A stretch of 35,953 nucleotides of DNA, from the IMG/VR virus record IMGVR_UViG_3300048834_000134, positions 1 through 35,953 of that record. One strand, written 5' to 3'. Position 1 is the first letter of the stretch, and each line of letters opens with the position of its first letter. Below, piece after piece: positions 20,840-30,970 of the stretch. Both the position numbers and the translations under genes were made by a program. The notes beneath the pieces were generated by a model. The model saw only the letters and a program-made list of their open reading frames with translations. It searched no databases and was not told where the DNA came from. Source of the DNA: a virus.

Positions 20840-21172
20840 CTAAAGTGTTACAGTCCATCCATAAAGGTCGTTTAATTTATCGGCAACAGCTTGTTTATAA
20901 AAAACAAACGTATCTGTAATCAAGCAGTTTGCGCCTTCTTTAACTACTTCGCTACCGTTAAATTGAAGCTCTACGCTGCTAACAGGGTTGCCTTCGTAAG
21001 TCGGTATAACCCTTGCGCTTCCAGCATCTTTGAGTGCTTCACTTCTCCAACATAATAATTCAACAGGCGCTTTGCCTGTTGTTTCAAGGCTTCCAGTATG
21101 TAGCACTACCGTCATGAATAAATTAGTAGCTTCGCTGCCATCGAATAAAGTAACTGTGTTTTCTATTATCAT
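20840..21172 (-). CDS. Hypothetical fibre-region protein (110 aa)
   Basis: Beta-rich (ENTVTLFDGSEATNLFMTVV; SSVELQFNGSEVV; CLITDTFVFYKQAVADKL). No family recognised. It follows the tail-fibre gene by 18 bases and is probably a small virion or fibre-assembly component. Confidence 0.66.
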   Translation of the reverse strand: MIIENTVTLFDGSEATNLFMTVVLHTGSLETTGKAPVELLCWRSEALKDAGSARVIPTYEGNPVSSVELQFNGSEVVKEGANCLITDTFVFYKQAVADKLNDLYGWTVTL

Positions 21173-21190
21173 TTTTATTTTATTTTATTA

Positions 21191-22339
21191 TTATGCTAAT
21201 CCGCTGCCTGTTACCCACGCACCATTTTCTCTAAAGTTAAAAGCATTTGTAGTGGTGTTGTAAATTATCATTCCATCAGCTGCTGTCATTGCATCTCTTT
21301 GTGCTGTTGTCATTCTTGACAATAGTAGCGCACCAGTAGTACTATCTAAACTTACTCTGCCGTCATCTCGCACGCTGAATAGACTTGCACTTGAAGAATT
21401 TATAATATTAAAAGCTGTTGTGGTTGAAGTGTTGCCTCCGCTATTAATGACCATCGCATTTGCTCCAGCAGCAGCCGACATAACTATTTTCTCATTGCCT
21501 CCTGTTAATATTGCTATCCTGCCAGTGCCTCCTGCTGGTTGACCTACTCTAACAAGGTCTTGCCCCCCTCCAACAAATCGAGTGTGTTGGCTTCCAGAAT
21601 CGCCTATTGTTAAAGACCAATTTGTATTGGCAGCAGCACCCTTAATACCTACGTGTCCTGTATCAAGAACTTGTATGCCTGTGGTACTTGAACCTCTTGC
21701 AATCAAAACACTTTCCGTACCAGTAGCGGAGTTACGCCTTGCATCAAGAAGTGCAGTAGGTGTATCAGTTCCCACGCCTACACGCCTGTCATCTCTAACG
21801 AATAACGTGGCTACACCCATTGCATCGTCAACACGAAATCCAGTAGTCGCACTTGTTGTTCCTTCGCCTAAGACATATAGCCTTGACGTTGGATTGTTAA
21901 AACCAACCGATACCCTGTTGTTCCCTTTTACAACAAAACCTAAATCTCCTACTAAGTTTTCTGCCCTAAAAGAATCATCACCTCCAATACTTCTAGTTTG
22001 AAGGCTTGCAAAACTATCCGTGTTATGCCCTATTGCCGTATATGTTGCTATGCTTACTTGGTTAGCAGTAGGTGATAAATAACCAATTCCAATTCCTATG
22101 CCATCATCAAAGATTTGACTATCTCCAATCGTGTTTGCTGCGGTAAATTTTGAAACTCTATTAACCGTTCCGCTGCCTTGTATTCTTGGCACGGCATCAA
22201 TTAAGTTTTGAACCGTCATGCGCTTTGTTGTGCCACTCGCAGCCATTGTAGTATCGGAAATATCTACCATTGGTATAAGGTCGCCAACAGCAGGCGCACC
22301 ACCCAACGCACCTAATGCACTTATTTTTTCAGATGCCAT
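21191..22339 (-). CDS. Tail fibre protein
   Basis: 382 residues, rich in Gly, Thr, Ser and Asn, with repeated fibre motifs: two RDDxRV repeats (ATLFVRDDRRVGVGTDTP and SLFSVRDDGRVSLDSTTG) and a similar phrase in KGNNRVSVGFNNPTSRLYV. The N-terminus MASEKISALGALGGA is a virion-attachment-type segment, and the C-terminus SRMTTAQRDAMTAADGMIIYNTTT is typical of Bacteroidetes phage fibres. No S74 intramolecular chaperone is present. Base composition is visibly more GC-rich than its neighbours, consistent with exchange of a host-range gene. Confidence 0.85.
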   Translation of the reverse strand: MASEKISALGALGGAPAVGDLIPMVDISDTTMAASGTTKRMTVQNLIDAVPRIQGSGTVNRVSKFTAANTIGDSQIFDDGIGIGIGYLSPTANQVSIATYTAIGHNTDSFASLQTRSIGGDDSFRAENLVGDLGFVVKGNNRVSVGFNNPTSRLYVLGEGTTSATTGFRVDDAMGVATLFVRDDRRVGVGTDTPTALLDARRNSATGTESVLIARGSSTTGIQVLDTGHVGIKGAAANTNWSLTIGDSGSQHTRFVGGGQDLVRVGQPAGGTGRIAILTGGNEKIVMSAAAGANAMVINSGGNTSTTTAFNIINSSSASLFSVRDDGRVSLDSTTGALLLSRMTTAQRDAMTAADGMIIYNTTTNAFNFRENGAWVTGSGLA

Positions 22340-22348
22340 TTTTTATTT

Positions 22349-24748
22349 TTATAATTCTTGTAAAATACAACCGCTTTCGTCTTCCAATAAAATCTCTTCA
22401 CCGTTTTCTTTTAGTATGCAATTTTCAAAAATCCTGTTATCGTAAATCCTTGCCGTTATAGAAAATGTACTAAAATTTTGCAATGTAAAATTATCAATTT
22501 TAGCTTCACCATACAACGTGTCGCCTACCTTAGATATAACAATCTTATTGCTTAAATCTATTGAACGCCATTGGCTTTCATTGCCTACATTTCGTGCGCT
22601 ACTTATGCGTGTACTTCCAAACTCCCCACCTATCTCATAACCTTCGAGCCTCATTATTATTGTTACTTCGCTTGTTAGCGGTGAAGCCCCTGCACCAACA
22701 TATTCAAACTCGCACTTTACCGTTGTGTTTTCATAGCCTAAAATATATTCCGTTGCTCCGTTAATTAATTGGTTGCTATTGCTGTCAAATGTTTTTATAT
22801 CTTCATTATCCCAATCACTATTTGAATCGTAATCGGCAATGGTGAAATCTTTTCCGAATGTTAATGTTTGCGTTAACCCGTTCACGCTCAAATCCCACTC
22901 TACAAAGTGTTCCAGCGTGTAGCCTAGTGTATCGAACCTTTCCCAGTTATCATTCAAGCCATTTGCAGGTAAAGAAATATCAAAGAAATCAGCAGGGATA
23001 TTTCCATTCTCTAGCCAGTACTCCCACCTGTTTATCCACCCGAAATAAACATCAAAGAAATATATCGGTGAAGCATCCGCAGCAATATCACGCTTCACTT
23101 TAAATTGCGTTACAAGCTCTGTTGAAGGTGCTTTAAAAGGTATCGTTTGCAAAGCATCTATAAACTCAATGCCATTAACTATCTTAGCGTTTTGTATAGG
23201 TAAACTATACTCGCTTAACTTAAATGTATTTGTACCGTTGGCGGCTCTTATTCCCGACCTTACCCCTGTTATATTAAACGGTACTGCCAGCGAAGTATCA
23301 AATCTAAAACGCTTATATCCTACCACTTCGTCCTCTGTGAAGCTATCTAAAACGCTTGTCGCATCTACTAAGTTTGTAAATGGATGCTCTAAAAACACCT
23401 GCTGCGTAGCGGTTACAGCAGCTTCCAATCCCAAATCAATAAAGAAATCGTCATAAGCAATAGGTAAAGTAACCCCATCGCTTTCAAAAGAATTAGCATC
23501 ATTTTGTACGGATATGGCTAACAAGTATTTCTTTGTTTCCATCGCTGCTATTCTCGCAAATTGTGTAGCTGCTAAAAGTATTTTGAATTTAACAGTTACC
23601 TGTGATGCGCTTACAAAGTCAACCTCAAAATCTTTTATAGCATACGCATTTTCTCCATCAACAGGGGCTACGTCAACGACTGTTTTTCTCCTATCAAAAG
23701 AAAAGTTAAAAGAAATATCATTTCCATTTTGCTTGTATAGGCTATCTTCAAAGGGTACGTTTATAAAGTTCAAAACAAACTCGCTCGCAGGGCTTGTGCT
23801 AAAAGGCGCATCCGTTGTGTTGTTAATATTAAATTGAACTTCTGTTTCTTCTGTATCACTTAACTGTACTGCCGTTAATGGTGCTGCATCTGAAACCCTT
23901 GTGTAGCTTAGATTTGAGATGCTGTAATTTGTTAGCCCTGTATTAAAGTTTTCATTAAGCCAACCCGTAGAGCCGCTTTCGCTATCAAACAAAAGCGTTT
24001 GCATACGTGTAGTATCGGTAGCGTTTGGCTTTACATTTAATTCAAAAATATATCTTAAACAATTTGCATTTAAAAAATATTCGGGAAAAGTATTCAATTG
24101 GTCTTCTTTTAAAAAGAACGGAGTAATATAAAAAGTTTGCGTAATTGTAAACGTGTTCTTGAAGGTAGCACTCACACTATTTCTGTTAACGAAAGCAGAG
24201 CCCAACACCCAGCTTTGAAACCCTTGCGGCGTCATTTGTTGGGCGGATGCTGTTATATTATTAGCCGTAAACTTTTGCGTACTCAAATCTATTTTACTCG
24301 CAAACGTAGGCTGGTCGTTGTTTTCAACAAGGTTAAAAAGAAAGTCAACAGAGTTGTATGTACGTGCCAGATATATTTCTGCCGTTGTTGAAATTTGAAA
24401 AGTCCTTGCCGTTGCTACCCTTATTGTGTTATCATCTATTTTTATTATGTTATTGAACGTGCCGTTATTAGCTGGTTGTGTAGCTAATTGTATAAATATA
24501 TTATCGCCTGTATTAAAGTCTTTAAAGAAACCACCACCGTTTGTATCAACAATATAAGTGTCGTCAGGAAAACCAGTAGGCGCAAATGTTATAGGGGTGT
24601 CATCCGTTGCGATTGCAAATGTGTGTACCTCAAAATCTATTAAGGCATTTATTTTATAAAAAACATTGCCGAATAAGTTTCGGGAAACACCGCCACCATT
24701 AACGAAATCGGGCGTGGATAGTTCTAAGTTAGTTACTACAATGCTCAT
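22349..24748 (-). CDS. Large tail-tip/structural protein (799 aa)
   Basis: A long beta-rich protein made of repeated strand segments (VDFLFNLVENNDQPTFASKI, VQFNINNTTDAPFSTSPASE, VKCEFEYVGAGASPLTSEVT), as in structural domains of tail tips. No catalytic motif is visible. It lies between the hub-like gene and the fibre gene, so it probably forms the distal tail or fibre base. Name deliberately general. Confidence 0.75.
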   Translation of the reverse strand: MSIVVTNLELSTPDFVNGGGVSRNLFGNVFYKINALIDFEVHTFAIATDDTPITFAPTGFPDDTYIVDTNGGGFFKDFNTGDNIFIQLATQPANNGTFNNIIKIDDNTIRVATARTFQISTTAEIYLARTYNSVDFLFNLVENNDQPTFASKIDLSTQKFTANNITASAQQMTPQGFQSWVLGSAFVNRNSVSATFKNTFTITQTFYITPFFLKEDQLNTFPEYFLNANCLRYIFELNVKPNATDTTRMQTLLFDSESGSTGWLNENFNTGLTNYSISNLSYTRVSDAAPLTAVQLSDTEETEVQFNINNTTDAPFSTSPASEFVLNFINVPFEDSLYKQNGNDISFNFSFDRRKTVVDVAPVDGENAYAIKDFEVDFVSASQVTVKFKILLAATQFARIAAMETKKYLLAISVQNDANSFESDGVTLPIAYDDFFIDLGLEAAVTATQQVFLEHPFTNLVDATSVLDSFTEDEVVGYKRFRFDTSLAVPFNITGVRSGIRAANGTNTFKLSEYSLPIQNAKIVNGIEFIDALQTIPFKAPSTELVTQFKVKRDIAADASPIYFFDVYFGWINRWEYWLENGNIPADFFDISLPANGLNDNWERFDTLGYTLEHFVEWDLSVNGLTQTLTFGKDFTIADYDSNSDWDNEDIKTFDSNSNQLINGATEYILGYENTTVKCEFEYVGAGASPLTSEVTIIMRLEGYEIGGEFGSTRISSARNVGNESQWRSIDLSNKIVISKVGDTLYGEAKIDNFTLQNFSTFSITARIYDNRIFENCILKENGEEILLEDESGCILQEL

Positions 24749-24749
24749 G

Positions 24750-24965
24750 TTATAAGTTTTTTATTTTGTTTTCAAAACTTGTTAGCGTGGCCTTCAACTC
24801 TTTTACTTTTTCCTCTGCCTCTTTATTTAACGAGTTCAAGTCTATGCCTAATTCCTTAGCATCTTTTTCGCTTACATTTAAAATATTCTTTTGAAGGTCG
24901 CCCATCATTGTAAGCAAAGCGTTTGCGAAATCATTTGCCTTCTTATTAATATCCTTGTGCTTCAT
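24750..24965 (-). CDS. Small coiled-coil tail-region protein (71 aa)
   Basis: MKHKDINKKANDFANALLTM followed by charged heptads (AKELGIDLNSLNKEAEEKVK, ATLTSFENKIKNL). It overlaps the end of the hub-like gene by 20 nt. ATG at 24965 is preferred to a TTG at 24974. Function unknown; position suggests tail assembly. Confidence 0.66.
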   Translation of the reverse strand: MKHKDINKKANDFANALLTMMGDLQKNILNVSEKDAKELGIDLNSLNKEAEEKVKELKATLTSFENKIKNL

Positions 24966-26835
24966 GTAATTCAACTTTTAAATTATTAGTATAAAGTTCA
25001 TTATATCTGTAATCAATTTCAGCAGTTTGTTTCCACACATTCCAGCGTAAACTTTCTATCCTTGCTTTTTTGCCATCGATCGTAAACACTTCGTTGTTGT
25101 CTTGCAATAGTTGGTAATCCTCAAAACAAAACGGAACATTCGTAATACTTTTGCGTAGCCATTGGTTGTGAACTCCCGAACTATTAGGCACAAATGATTG
25201 AATAAAATGGAAATTATCATACAGATATTTCGCATTAAATATAGCAATGTTATTAGCATAGATTTTATTTTGCCTATCCGTTGCACCTCTTTGTAGTAAC
25301 ATTATTTTCGCTACTAGAATTGAATCATTTTCTATTGATAACATCCCTACTCTATCATTTACTATCTGACCGAAGTTAACAGGTTGAATAGTTTTAATTA
25401 GAGGTATTTTTATCTTCAACGGTATGCCCACTAATTTTAAAACTTTACTCAATGAATTTATAGCCCTACTAATAACCCTCAATATTACAGTTAGTGCGTT
25501 AACTACTTTTATTATTGCGTTTATTATTTTTGTAATCGCATCCAAAAAACCTTTTAATATTCTTTCGGGAAAAGTTAAGTTTTCTTTTCGCCTCGCTAAT
25601 GCAAATGGTATCGACTTACTCTCAAAGCCTTGTGTTAAAACCATATCCCTATTCACTACTGTTTTAGGGGAGGTGTATGCACGTACTATATTTCCCCTAA
25701 AATCTTGTATAGTATTCTTATCGTTTACATCGGTTTGAAAATCTACAACGTAGTTACTTATTAATTCATTTGCGTTCGTTGTGTATGCAGGGGAATAAAT
25801 ATCAGGTATAACATACTTTGCGGTGCTTGTATTATAGTCCTCGCGCTCCAGTCTTAACACGTTATCTTGCAAAATTATTTTACCGTTAAAAGCTACTTTC
25901 ATTGCACGCAATAGGTCGCCAAAACTTCCTTCAAAATAGCCTGTTTGCGCTGCGTTTGCTCTTGTAAAACCTAATATACCTAACGCCTTTTGCCTTACCG
26001 TTTTGTTGTTATCTAAGTCAATAGGGTTATCGAATTTACGAGGTATAATAAACGTATCTAAGAATGTACCTTGCTTTAGTATTGTACTTTCAAATGTTAA
26101 TCCTAAATAGCTACACGCTGCATCTATCATATCACGCACGTACATTCCTTTGTGATACTTTACAGGCTGTATGATTAAGTCTATCAAATCATTTATTAGT
26201 TTTATAAGCGTAACTATTAAAGTGATTATGTAGATAATTTTAAAAACAGCTTTGATAAAATCAGCAGGTGCGGAGAAAGGATTTGATAGTGCGCTTAATA
26301 TTCCGCTAAGGTCGCTAAGTTGTGCGGATAGTTGCTCCGCACTAAAAGCCATAGTAATACTTACAAGCATCACCTCTTTGTAATTAGGTATGCTGTTAAG
26401 AACGTAGGGTACTGCGACAAATTTATTATCAGGCAAAAAAGTTGTACGCTCGTTTAGATATTCAAATGTGAAGCTATCCGCTATTGTATTCAGCCAGTCA
26501 ACGCCTGCCCTGTTACGACTTTCACTCTCTATATTATCGCAGCTTATAACGGCATCGCTTGTTGTTAAATCTAGGTATTGTTCAAATGTAAATTGATTTG
26601 CACCATCCGCAACTACTATCTGAAAAGGAATACCCTCGAATATTCCTGTGCCTCCTGAAAGCCCATCTGCGTAACGCTTGTAAACAATATCAGCACCTTC
26701 ATTTACAAACCTCCACTTGTTAATACTCACACGGCTATCGGTACTATCCTTATCGAAGTTTAATTCCAAAGATAGTTCCTTATGATTAAAAGGTGTTACC
26801 TCCTGCCCTGCTACGAAGTACTTAGTGGTAATCAT
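24946..26835 (-). CDS. Tail hub/baseplate-like protein with hydrophobic segments (629 aa)
   Basis: It follows the tape measure gene (4-nt overlap), the place of distal-tail and tail-hub genes. Long hydrophobic stretches at ~190-230 (FIKAVFKIIYIITLIVTLI) and ~430-470 (AIIKVVNALTVILRVISRAI) could insert into or channel through the host membrane. The rest is mixed alpha/beta (DFQTDVNDKNTIQDFRGNIV). Such a combination occurs in Bacteroidetes siphophages, but I cannot assign a precise function. Confidence 0.7.
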   Translation of the reverse strand: MITTKYFVAGQEVTPFNHKELSLELNFDKDSTDSRVSINKWRFVNEGADIVYKRYADGLSGGTGIFEGIPFQIVVADGANQFTFEQYLDLTTSDAVISCDNIESESRNRAGVDWLNTIADSFTFEYLNERTTFLPDNKFVAVPYVLNSIPNYKEVMLVSITMAFSAEQLSAQLSDLSGILSALSNPFSAPADFIKAVFKIIYIITLIVTLIKLINDLIDLIIQPVKYHKGMYVRDMIDAACSYLGLTFESTILKQGTFLDTFIIPRKFDNPIDLDNNKTVRQKALGILGFTRANAAQTGYFEGSFGDLLRAMKVAFNGKIILQDNVLRLEREDYNTSTAKYVIPDIYSPAYTTNANELISNYVVDFQTDVNDKNTIQDFRGNIVRAYTSPKTVVNRDMVLTQGFESKSIPFALARRKENLTFPERILKGFLDAITKIINAIIKVVNALTVILRVISRAINSLSKVLKLVGIPLKIKIPLIKTIQPVNFGQIVNDRVGMLSIENDSILVAKIMLLQRGATDRQNKIYANNIAIFNAKYLYDNFHFIQSFVPNSSGVHNQWLRKSITNVPFCFEDYQLLQDNNEVFTIDGKKARIESLRWNVWKQTAEIDYRYNELYTNNLKVELHEAQGY

Positions 26836-29800
26836 ATTCGTGGTTTGCCTTTAACGTGTTTAACTGTTTTCTTATAGCCCATACGTACTAAGGTTTCCAC
26901 CCTTGTATCATGCCCATTCCAATTTATGTTTACGCTTTCTTTTTCTTTTATAGCACGTTCAACATTTTTTAATGCAACTAAAAGTTGAGGGTTATAAGCC
27001 TCTGCGGTTTGTTGCCCTCCGTAATTTTTCATTACCCATTTATCAACTTCATTATTATTCATTGCTGTTGCCAACCCTTCATAGTTCTTTGTTCCTTTAG
27101 CTGTTACAACACTTTCGCCTTTTGATAACCACATAGGGATGCTGTCGCTCCTTTCAGTTCCTGGTCCCTGTATATTTTCCTCCCCATCCTTTCGCCCACC
27201 TGCACTTGCAAATGCGTTTGCTATCGTATCTGCTACTGCTGTTATTGCCGTTGCCCTGCCAACAGCAGCCAAAGCCTCCTCCGTACTCTTTGCGTTTTCT
27301 AATCCTGCAATAACAGCTTTAAAAAATACTTGACGTTTTTGTCTACGCTCTTGCTCATCCGCTAATCTTTTACGTTCAAGTTCTGCCTCCGCTTGTTTTT
27401 GTTTTTCAAACTCCAACGTATTATTTATTCCCTTAGCTGCAAGTTCTTCTTGACGTTGTACGTTTTGACTTCGTGCGTTTATTTCTTCTTCCAACTCCCT
27501 TATACGTGCCTCTTTTCGCCTGTTTATTTCATTAAATGTGCTATCGCTTATCTCTCCCAACGTCTTTATAACTTCTTCTTTTTGCTTCTTTAAATCTTCT
27601 AAAGTTTTTTTATTGTTATCGTCAATTACTTTTTGTTTTTCGTTTTCTAAACGCTTTAAATCATTCGCTAATTTTGCATTTATTTTTAGTATTTCCTGCG
27701 CTTTTATTTCTTCCTCTATTATTGTTTCCTCCGCTTTGCGCCTTTCGTCCTCTGCGTTATCTTTAAGTAGTTTTGCCCTTAGTGCAAATTGGTCTTTAGT
27801 AGTTTCGTTAAGTTCTTCCGTTAATCTTTTGAGGCTACTACCCGAAGCACCTTCCAGTAATTCTTTTTGTAATGCGATTTGTTTTTCAAGGTCAATCAAA
27901 ATACTTTCAGTATCTAAGTCCCTTAGTGCATCTGCATTTTCTTTCCTTAACTGATTATTTTTCTCAATCTGTTTGTTAACATTTGTCGTTAACAAAGTTT
28001 CTTGCAATAATTGTTTTTGCCTTGCTAATATCGCTTTGCTTAACAGCTTCTCCCCCTGTTCACTTAACCCTAAAGCACGTATTTTCTCTTGTAAAACGGC
28101 TGCATTGCTTTCATTTATCAGTTCGTTTTGGTCTACTTGTATCTTAGTCGACTCCTCTATTCTTTTGATTTCTTCTTCAAATATTTCAGAGGAGGTTTTT
28201 TCCAGCTCTCTTAAAAGTTTTTGACGTTTAGCTACGTTATTTTCAGAACTATTTATCTCATCCTCACTAAATTTACTTATCTTATCAAATTGTTTTTCTA
28301 AAATCAACAACTCGTTTATAAGTGCTTTCTCTAAAGTCTGCCTCCTTTGTGTTTCTCTGTTAGCTTGTGCAACAAGTAAGGCACTTTCAGCCCTATCCAA
28401 CGCCTCTATTGCAGCAACCCTTTTCTCTCTCAACTCAACATCTTTCACTCCTGCTTTCTGCGCTGCATCTAATTCTGCTTGTGCAATTTCTAAATTGTTC
28501 TTTGCTATTTTTACTTGTGCTGCCGATACTTTTATCTGCAAATTTGCAGCTTCGTTTGTTGCTTCTAATCTTTTTTGAAAGGACAATGTTATATCCGAGG
28601 CTCTTTGATTTGCAAGAGCTAATTCTGTGTCGGTTACAGTTAACTCCTCCCTTAGTTTTAAATTCTCATCTCTGAATTTAACAATCAACCTTCCGAGCTT
28701 TTCGCCCTCCTCAAAGGCTTCTGAAACTTTTGTGCCAATACCACTTATAGCCTCTCCTATCTCGTTAAACCCATCCTTAATACCTTTTTCCTTCGATAAT
28801 TTTAGTAAATCGCTGTTAAGTTGTTGTATTTCCTTGTCTATTTCAGATACTTTTTCAGCATCAAAAGTAAATGTTCGCCTTAATTCCAGTCCAAAAAGTT
28901 TTATATTTTTTATTCCGGCAGAAACGCTGTTGAATATCCCCTTAAAAATGGTCGCAATACCAAGCCCAACGCCTCCAATAGCACCTATTATCTCGTCAAA
29001 AGCGAACTTCAAACCCTCCATTACTACCGATAAATCGTCCGCACCCTTTTGTGTTTTGGTAAATGCAACCGTTAACGAACCTAAAACACCCACCAATAGC
29101 CCTATTCCTGTGGCTTTTAAGGCTATACCGAGTAGTTTAGTGGCTGTTGTTAGCCCTTGCGTTGCTATCTGTACGCCAATCAAAGATTTTCTATAAAGCC
29201 CTGCACCTTCTGCACTCGCATCTAACGCTTTCTTTTTTTCTTTAAATTTTGCAATAGTATCTTTTATCGCTGCACCAGTTCCCCCGAATATCCCCTTTAA
29301 CTGCGTAAATGTAGCCCCTAACTTAGCCGAGATGCCTCCAAATAGACCACTTTGAGCAATAGCATCTTTAATACTTTGCGTATAATTACCTACGTTTAAT
29401 TTCTGTTGTTTTAATTGGTCGCTATTCGCTTTTATCTTGTTATTATTGGCATCTATTTGAGTGTTTATACGCTTCAAATTTGCCTCGTAACCTCTATCCG
29501 TTTCAACTAATTTTGCACGTTCTAAACGAAGTAAAGTATTTTGTGCTAATAATTTGCGTTCAGTACCTATTCTTTTATCTTCCAGTATCGCCAACGCTTT
29601 CAGACGGGCTATCCTATCTTTTTCTAATACTGAATTAACGGCTTCATTCTTAATATTCTTTGCGCTTTGCTTGTCTTTTTCTACCGCTAATTTTAAATCA
29701 GCTATCCTTTGCTTTTGTAATTCCTTTTCTATCTTAGAAAGTTCGTCAAGTGTTTTAGTAGTTTGCTTTGCCTTCTTTTCAACTTCATCTAAATTCTTTA

Positions 29801-29975
29801 CATCCTTAGCAGTTACTAATTTATTTTCTTTTAGTTCAACGCTTAATACTTTTGCAAAGTCTTTTGTTTCCTTAGTGATTTGTTTAATAACAGCCAATAG
29901 CTTTTCAGCATCATTAGCTGCGCCGCTAAATATACCCTCGTCAATTACATCTTTACTAATTATTTTCTTTGCCAT
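26832..29975 (-). CDS. Tape measure protein
   Basis: 1047 residues, mostly coiled coil, which sets tail length. A hydrophobic segment at ~270-310 (TKLLGIALKATGIGLLVGVL) and an extended Lys/Glu-rich coiled coil (about 400-860) are typical. The C-terminal block GPGTERSDSIPMWLSKGESV is the recurring tape-measure end motif. It follows two small overlapping tail-assembly genes, as expected. At about 3 nm per 20 residues of helix the length would fit a medium siphovirus tail, though I did not calculate it precisely. Confidence 0.95.
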   Translation of the reverse strand: MAKKIISKDVIDEGIFSGAANDAEKLLAVIKQITKETKDFAKVLSVELKENKLVTAKDVKNLDEVEKKAKQTTKTLDELSKIEKELQKQRIADLKLAVEKDKQSAKNIKNEAVNSVLEKDRIARLKALAILEDKRIGTERKLLAQNTLLRLERAKLVETDRGYEANLKRINTQIDANNNKIKANSDQLKQQKLNVGNYTQSIKDAIAQSGLFGGISAKLGATFTQLKGIFGGTGAAIKDTIAKFKEKKKALDASAEGAGLYRKSLIGVQIATQGLTTATKLLGIALKATGIGLLVGVLGSLTVAFTKTQKGADDLSVVMEGLKFAFDEIIGAIGGVGLGIATIFKGIFNSVSAGIKNIKLFGLELRRTFTFDAEKVSEIDKEIQQLNSDLLKLSKEKGIKDGFNEIGEAISGIGTKVSEAFEEGEKLGRLIVKFRDENLKLREELTVTDTELALANQRASDITLSFQKRLEATNEAANLQIKVSAAQVKIAKNNLEIAQAELDAAQKAGVKDVELREKRVAAIEALDRAESALLVAQANRETQRRQTLEKALINELLILEKQFDKISKFSEDEINSSENNVAKRQKLLRELEKTSSEIFEEEIKRIEESTKIQVDQNELINESNAAVLQEKIRALGLSEQGEKLLSKAILARQKQLLQETLLTTNVNKQIEKNNQLRKENADALRDLDTESILIDLEKQIALQKELLEGASGSSLKRLTEELNETTKDQFALRAKLLKDNAEDERRKAEETIIEEEIKAQEILKINAKLANDLKRLENEKQKVIDDNNKKTLEDLKKQKEEVIKTLGEISDSTFNEINRRKEARIRELEEEINARSQNVQRQEELAAKGINNTLEFEKQKQAEAELERKRLADEQERRQKRQVFFKAVIAGLENAKSTEEALAAVGRATAITAVADTIANAFASAGGRKDGEENIQGPGTERSDSIPMWLSKGESVVTAKGTKNYEGLATAMNNNEVDKWVMKNYGGQQTAEAYNPQLLVALKNVERAIKEKESVNINWNGHDTRVETLVRMGYKKTVKHVKGKPRI

Positions 29976-30490
29976 TTAGCTAACTTTTTGTTTTTCTCTA
30001 CCTGTAAATTAAGATGCTTGTAAAATAATTTCGTACTCATTTTGTGAACGTCAATAGTAGTGTTCATTGCTTGTTCTAAACTCGCTACCATTTCCCAGTA
30101 GTCAACCTCTTTTATATTGCTTTCGTATTTATTAAATATTTCTTTTTCTTCAATACGTACAATAGTTAACAGGCTTCTATCTTCTTTTAAATAGGCATCC
30201 AACTTTTTTAACATCACTCTTTTTTTTGCCTCTAAATATTCTTTGAACTCCGACGTTAAGCCGAACAATTCCAAATATTCACCACTACATTTTTCAAACG
30301 CTACCCTGCTATTCGTTGTTTCATGCGCACGAGAGTAGTCGTCTAAGCGCAAACAATACTTTGTTGTTGCATCTTCGTGGCATTTAATCCAGTTGAAAAT
30401 CGGCAACGTATCTAAAGTATCATAAACCTTTTTCGACTTGCTTGATTGCAATTTCGATAAAACGCTTTTGAATAAATTCTTTAATCTCAT
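29960..30490 (-). CDS. Tail assembly chaperone, second member (176 aa)
   Basis: It sits just upstream of the tape measure gene and overlaps it by 16 nt, the position of the GT-type chaperone. Mixed charged helices (KEYLEAKKRVMLKKLDAYL; EVDYWEMVASLEQAMNTTI). It overlaps the preceding gene by 71 nt in a different phase (a +1, or equivalently -2, offset), so either coupled reinitiation at ATG 30490 or a programmed shift could join them. Family resemblance is by position, not by motif. Confidence 0.6.
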   Translation of the reverse strand: MRLKNLFKSVLSKLQSSKSKKVYDTLDTLPIFNWIKCHEDATTKYCLRLDDYSRAHETTNSRVAFEKCSGEYLELFGLTSEFKEYLEAKKRVMLKKLDAYLKEDRSLLTIVRIEEKEIFNKYESNIKEVDYWEMVASLEQAMNTTIDVHKMSTKLFYKHLNLQVEKNKKLAKWQRK

Positions 30491-30860
30491 TTGTATTTTC
30501 TGTATTCCATCCTACTATATCTTTTCCGTAACGGTCAAATAATTCTTTGCCCATATCATCGGCAATAATTTCAAAATCCAATTCAGTATTAAATATTAAA
30601 TCGAATGTATTATAAAATTCTCCTGTATCTTTTAATGTAGTTCTATCTGTTGGCTGCCCTTTACGTGCCTTTATTGCTACTGTGTTTGCGCTGTAAGAAG
30701 GCAAAGCGTTTTCATTACTATCTTCCCCTGTGTTAAAAAGTTGGTCTATCCTGTTTAAGTCAATAGCGTACTTTTCAAAAGCATCATTATACACTTGTAT
30801 CAAAATGCTTTCCCTATCTAATTTAGTTATGTTTGTAAGCAAACGAGAAAGCACATCCAT
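30420..30860 (-). CDS. Tail assembly chaperone, first member (146 aa)
   Basis: Start at ATG 30860 (MDVLSRLLTNITKLDRES). Upstream codons to 30935 cross the terminator and are unlikely. Acidic, helical sequence (NEIKEFIQKRFIEIAIKQVE) with a central strand region (SYSANTVAIKARKGQPTDRT). It is the first gene after the tail tube terminator, in the gpG position. Near its end the coding strand reads GTC GAA AAA GGT TTA TGA; a -2 slip on the A-run (slippery bases 30434-30427) would enter the frame of the next gene. Confidence 0.6.
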   Translation of the reverse strand: MDVLSRLLTNITKLDRESILIQVYNDAFEKYAIDLNRIDQLFNTGEDSNENALPSYSANTVAIKARKGQPTDRTTLKDTGEFYNTFDLIFNTELDFEIIADDMGKELFDRYGKDIVGWNTENTNEIKEFIQKRFIEIAIKQVEKGL

Positions 30861-30910
30861 ACATACAAAAATATAATAAAAAAAACTTTTATTTTTTACA
30901 CATATATAAC

Positions 30911-30949
30911 AAAAGCGAAGCCCCCCTACATCCAACAGGGAGGCTTCGC
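30911..30949 (-). terminator. Rho-independent terminator after the tail tube gene
   Basis: On the minus strand GCGAAGCC-TCCCT ... AGGGG-GGCTTCGC forms a long GC-rich stem (outer arms 30949-30942 and 30922-30915, inner AGGG/CCCT pairs) with a GTTGGATGT loop, followed by TTTTGTTATATA. It lies about 20 bases after the tail tube stop codon. Confidence 0.92.
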
Positions 30950-30970
30950 CAACTTAAAACAAACTTAATA

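Noticed and set aside
26832-29979. Long plus-strand frames opposite the tape measure gene
   Set aside because: They are antisense shadows of coiled-coil codons (Ser/Phe/Leu-rich) without starts or family features.
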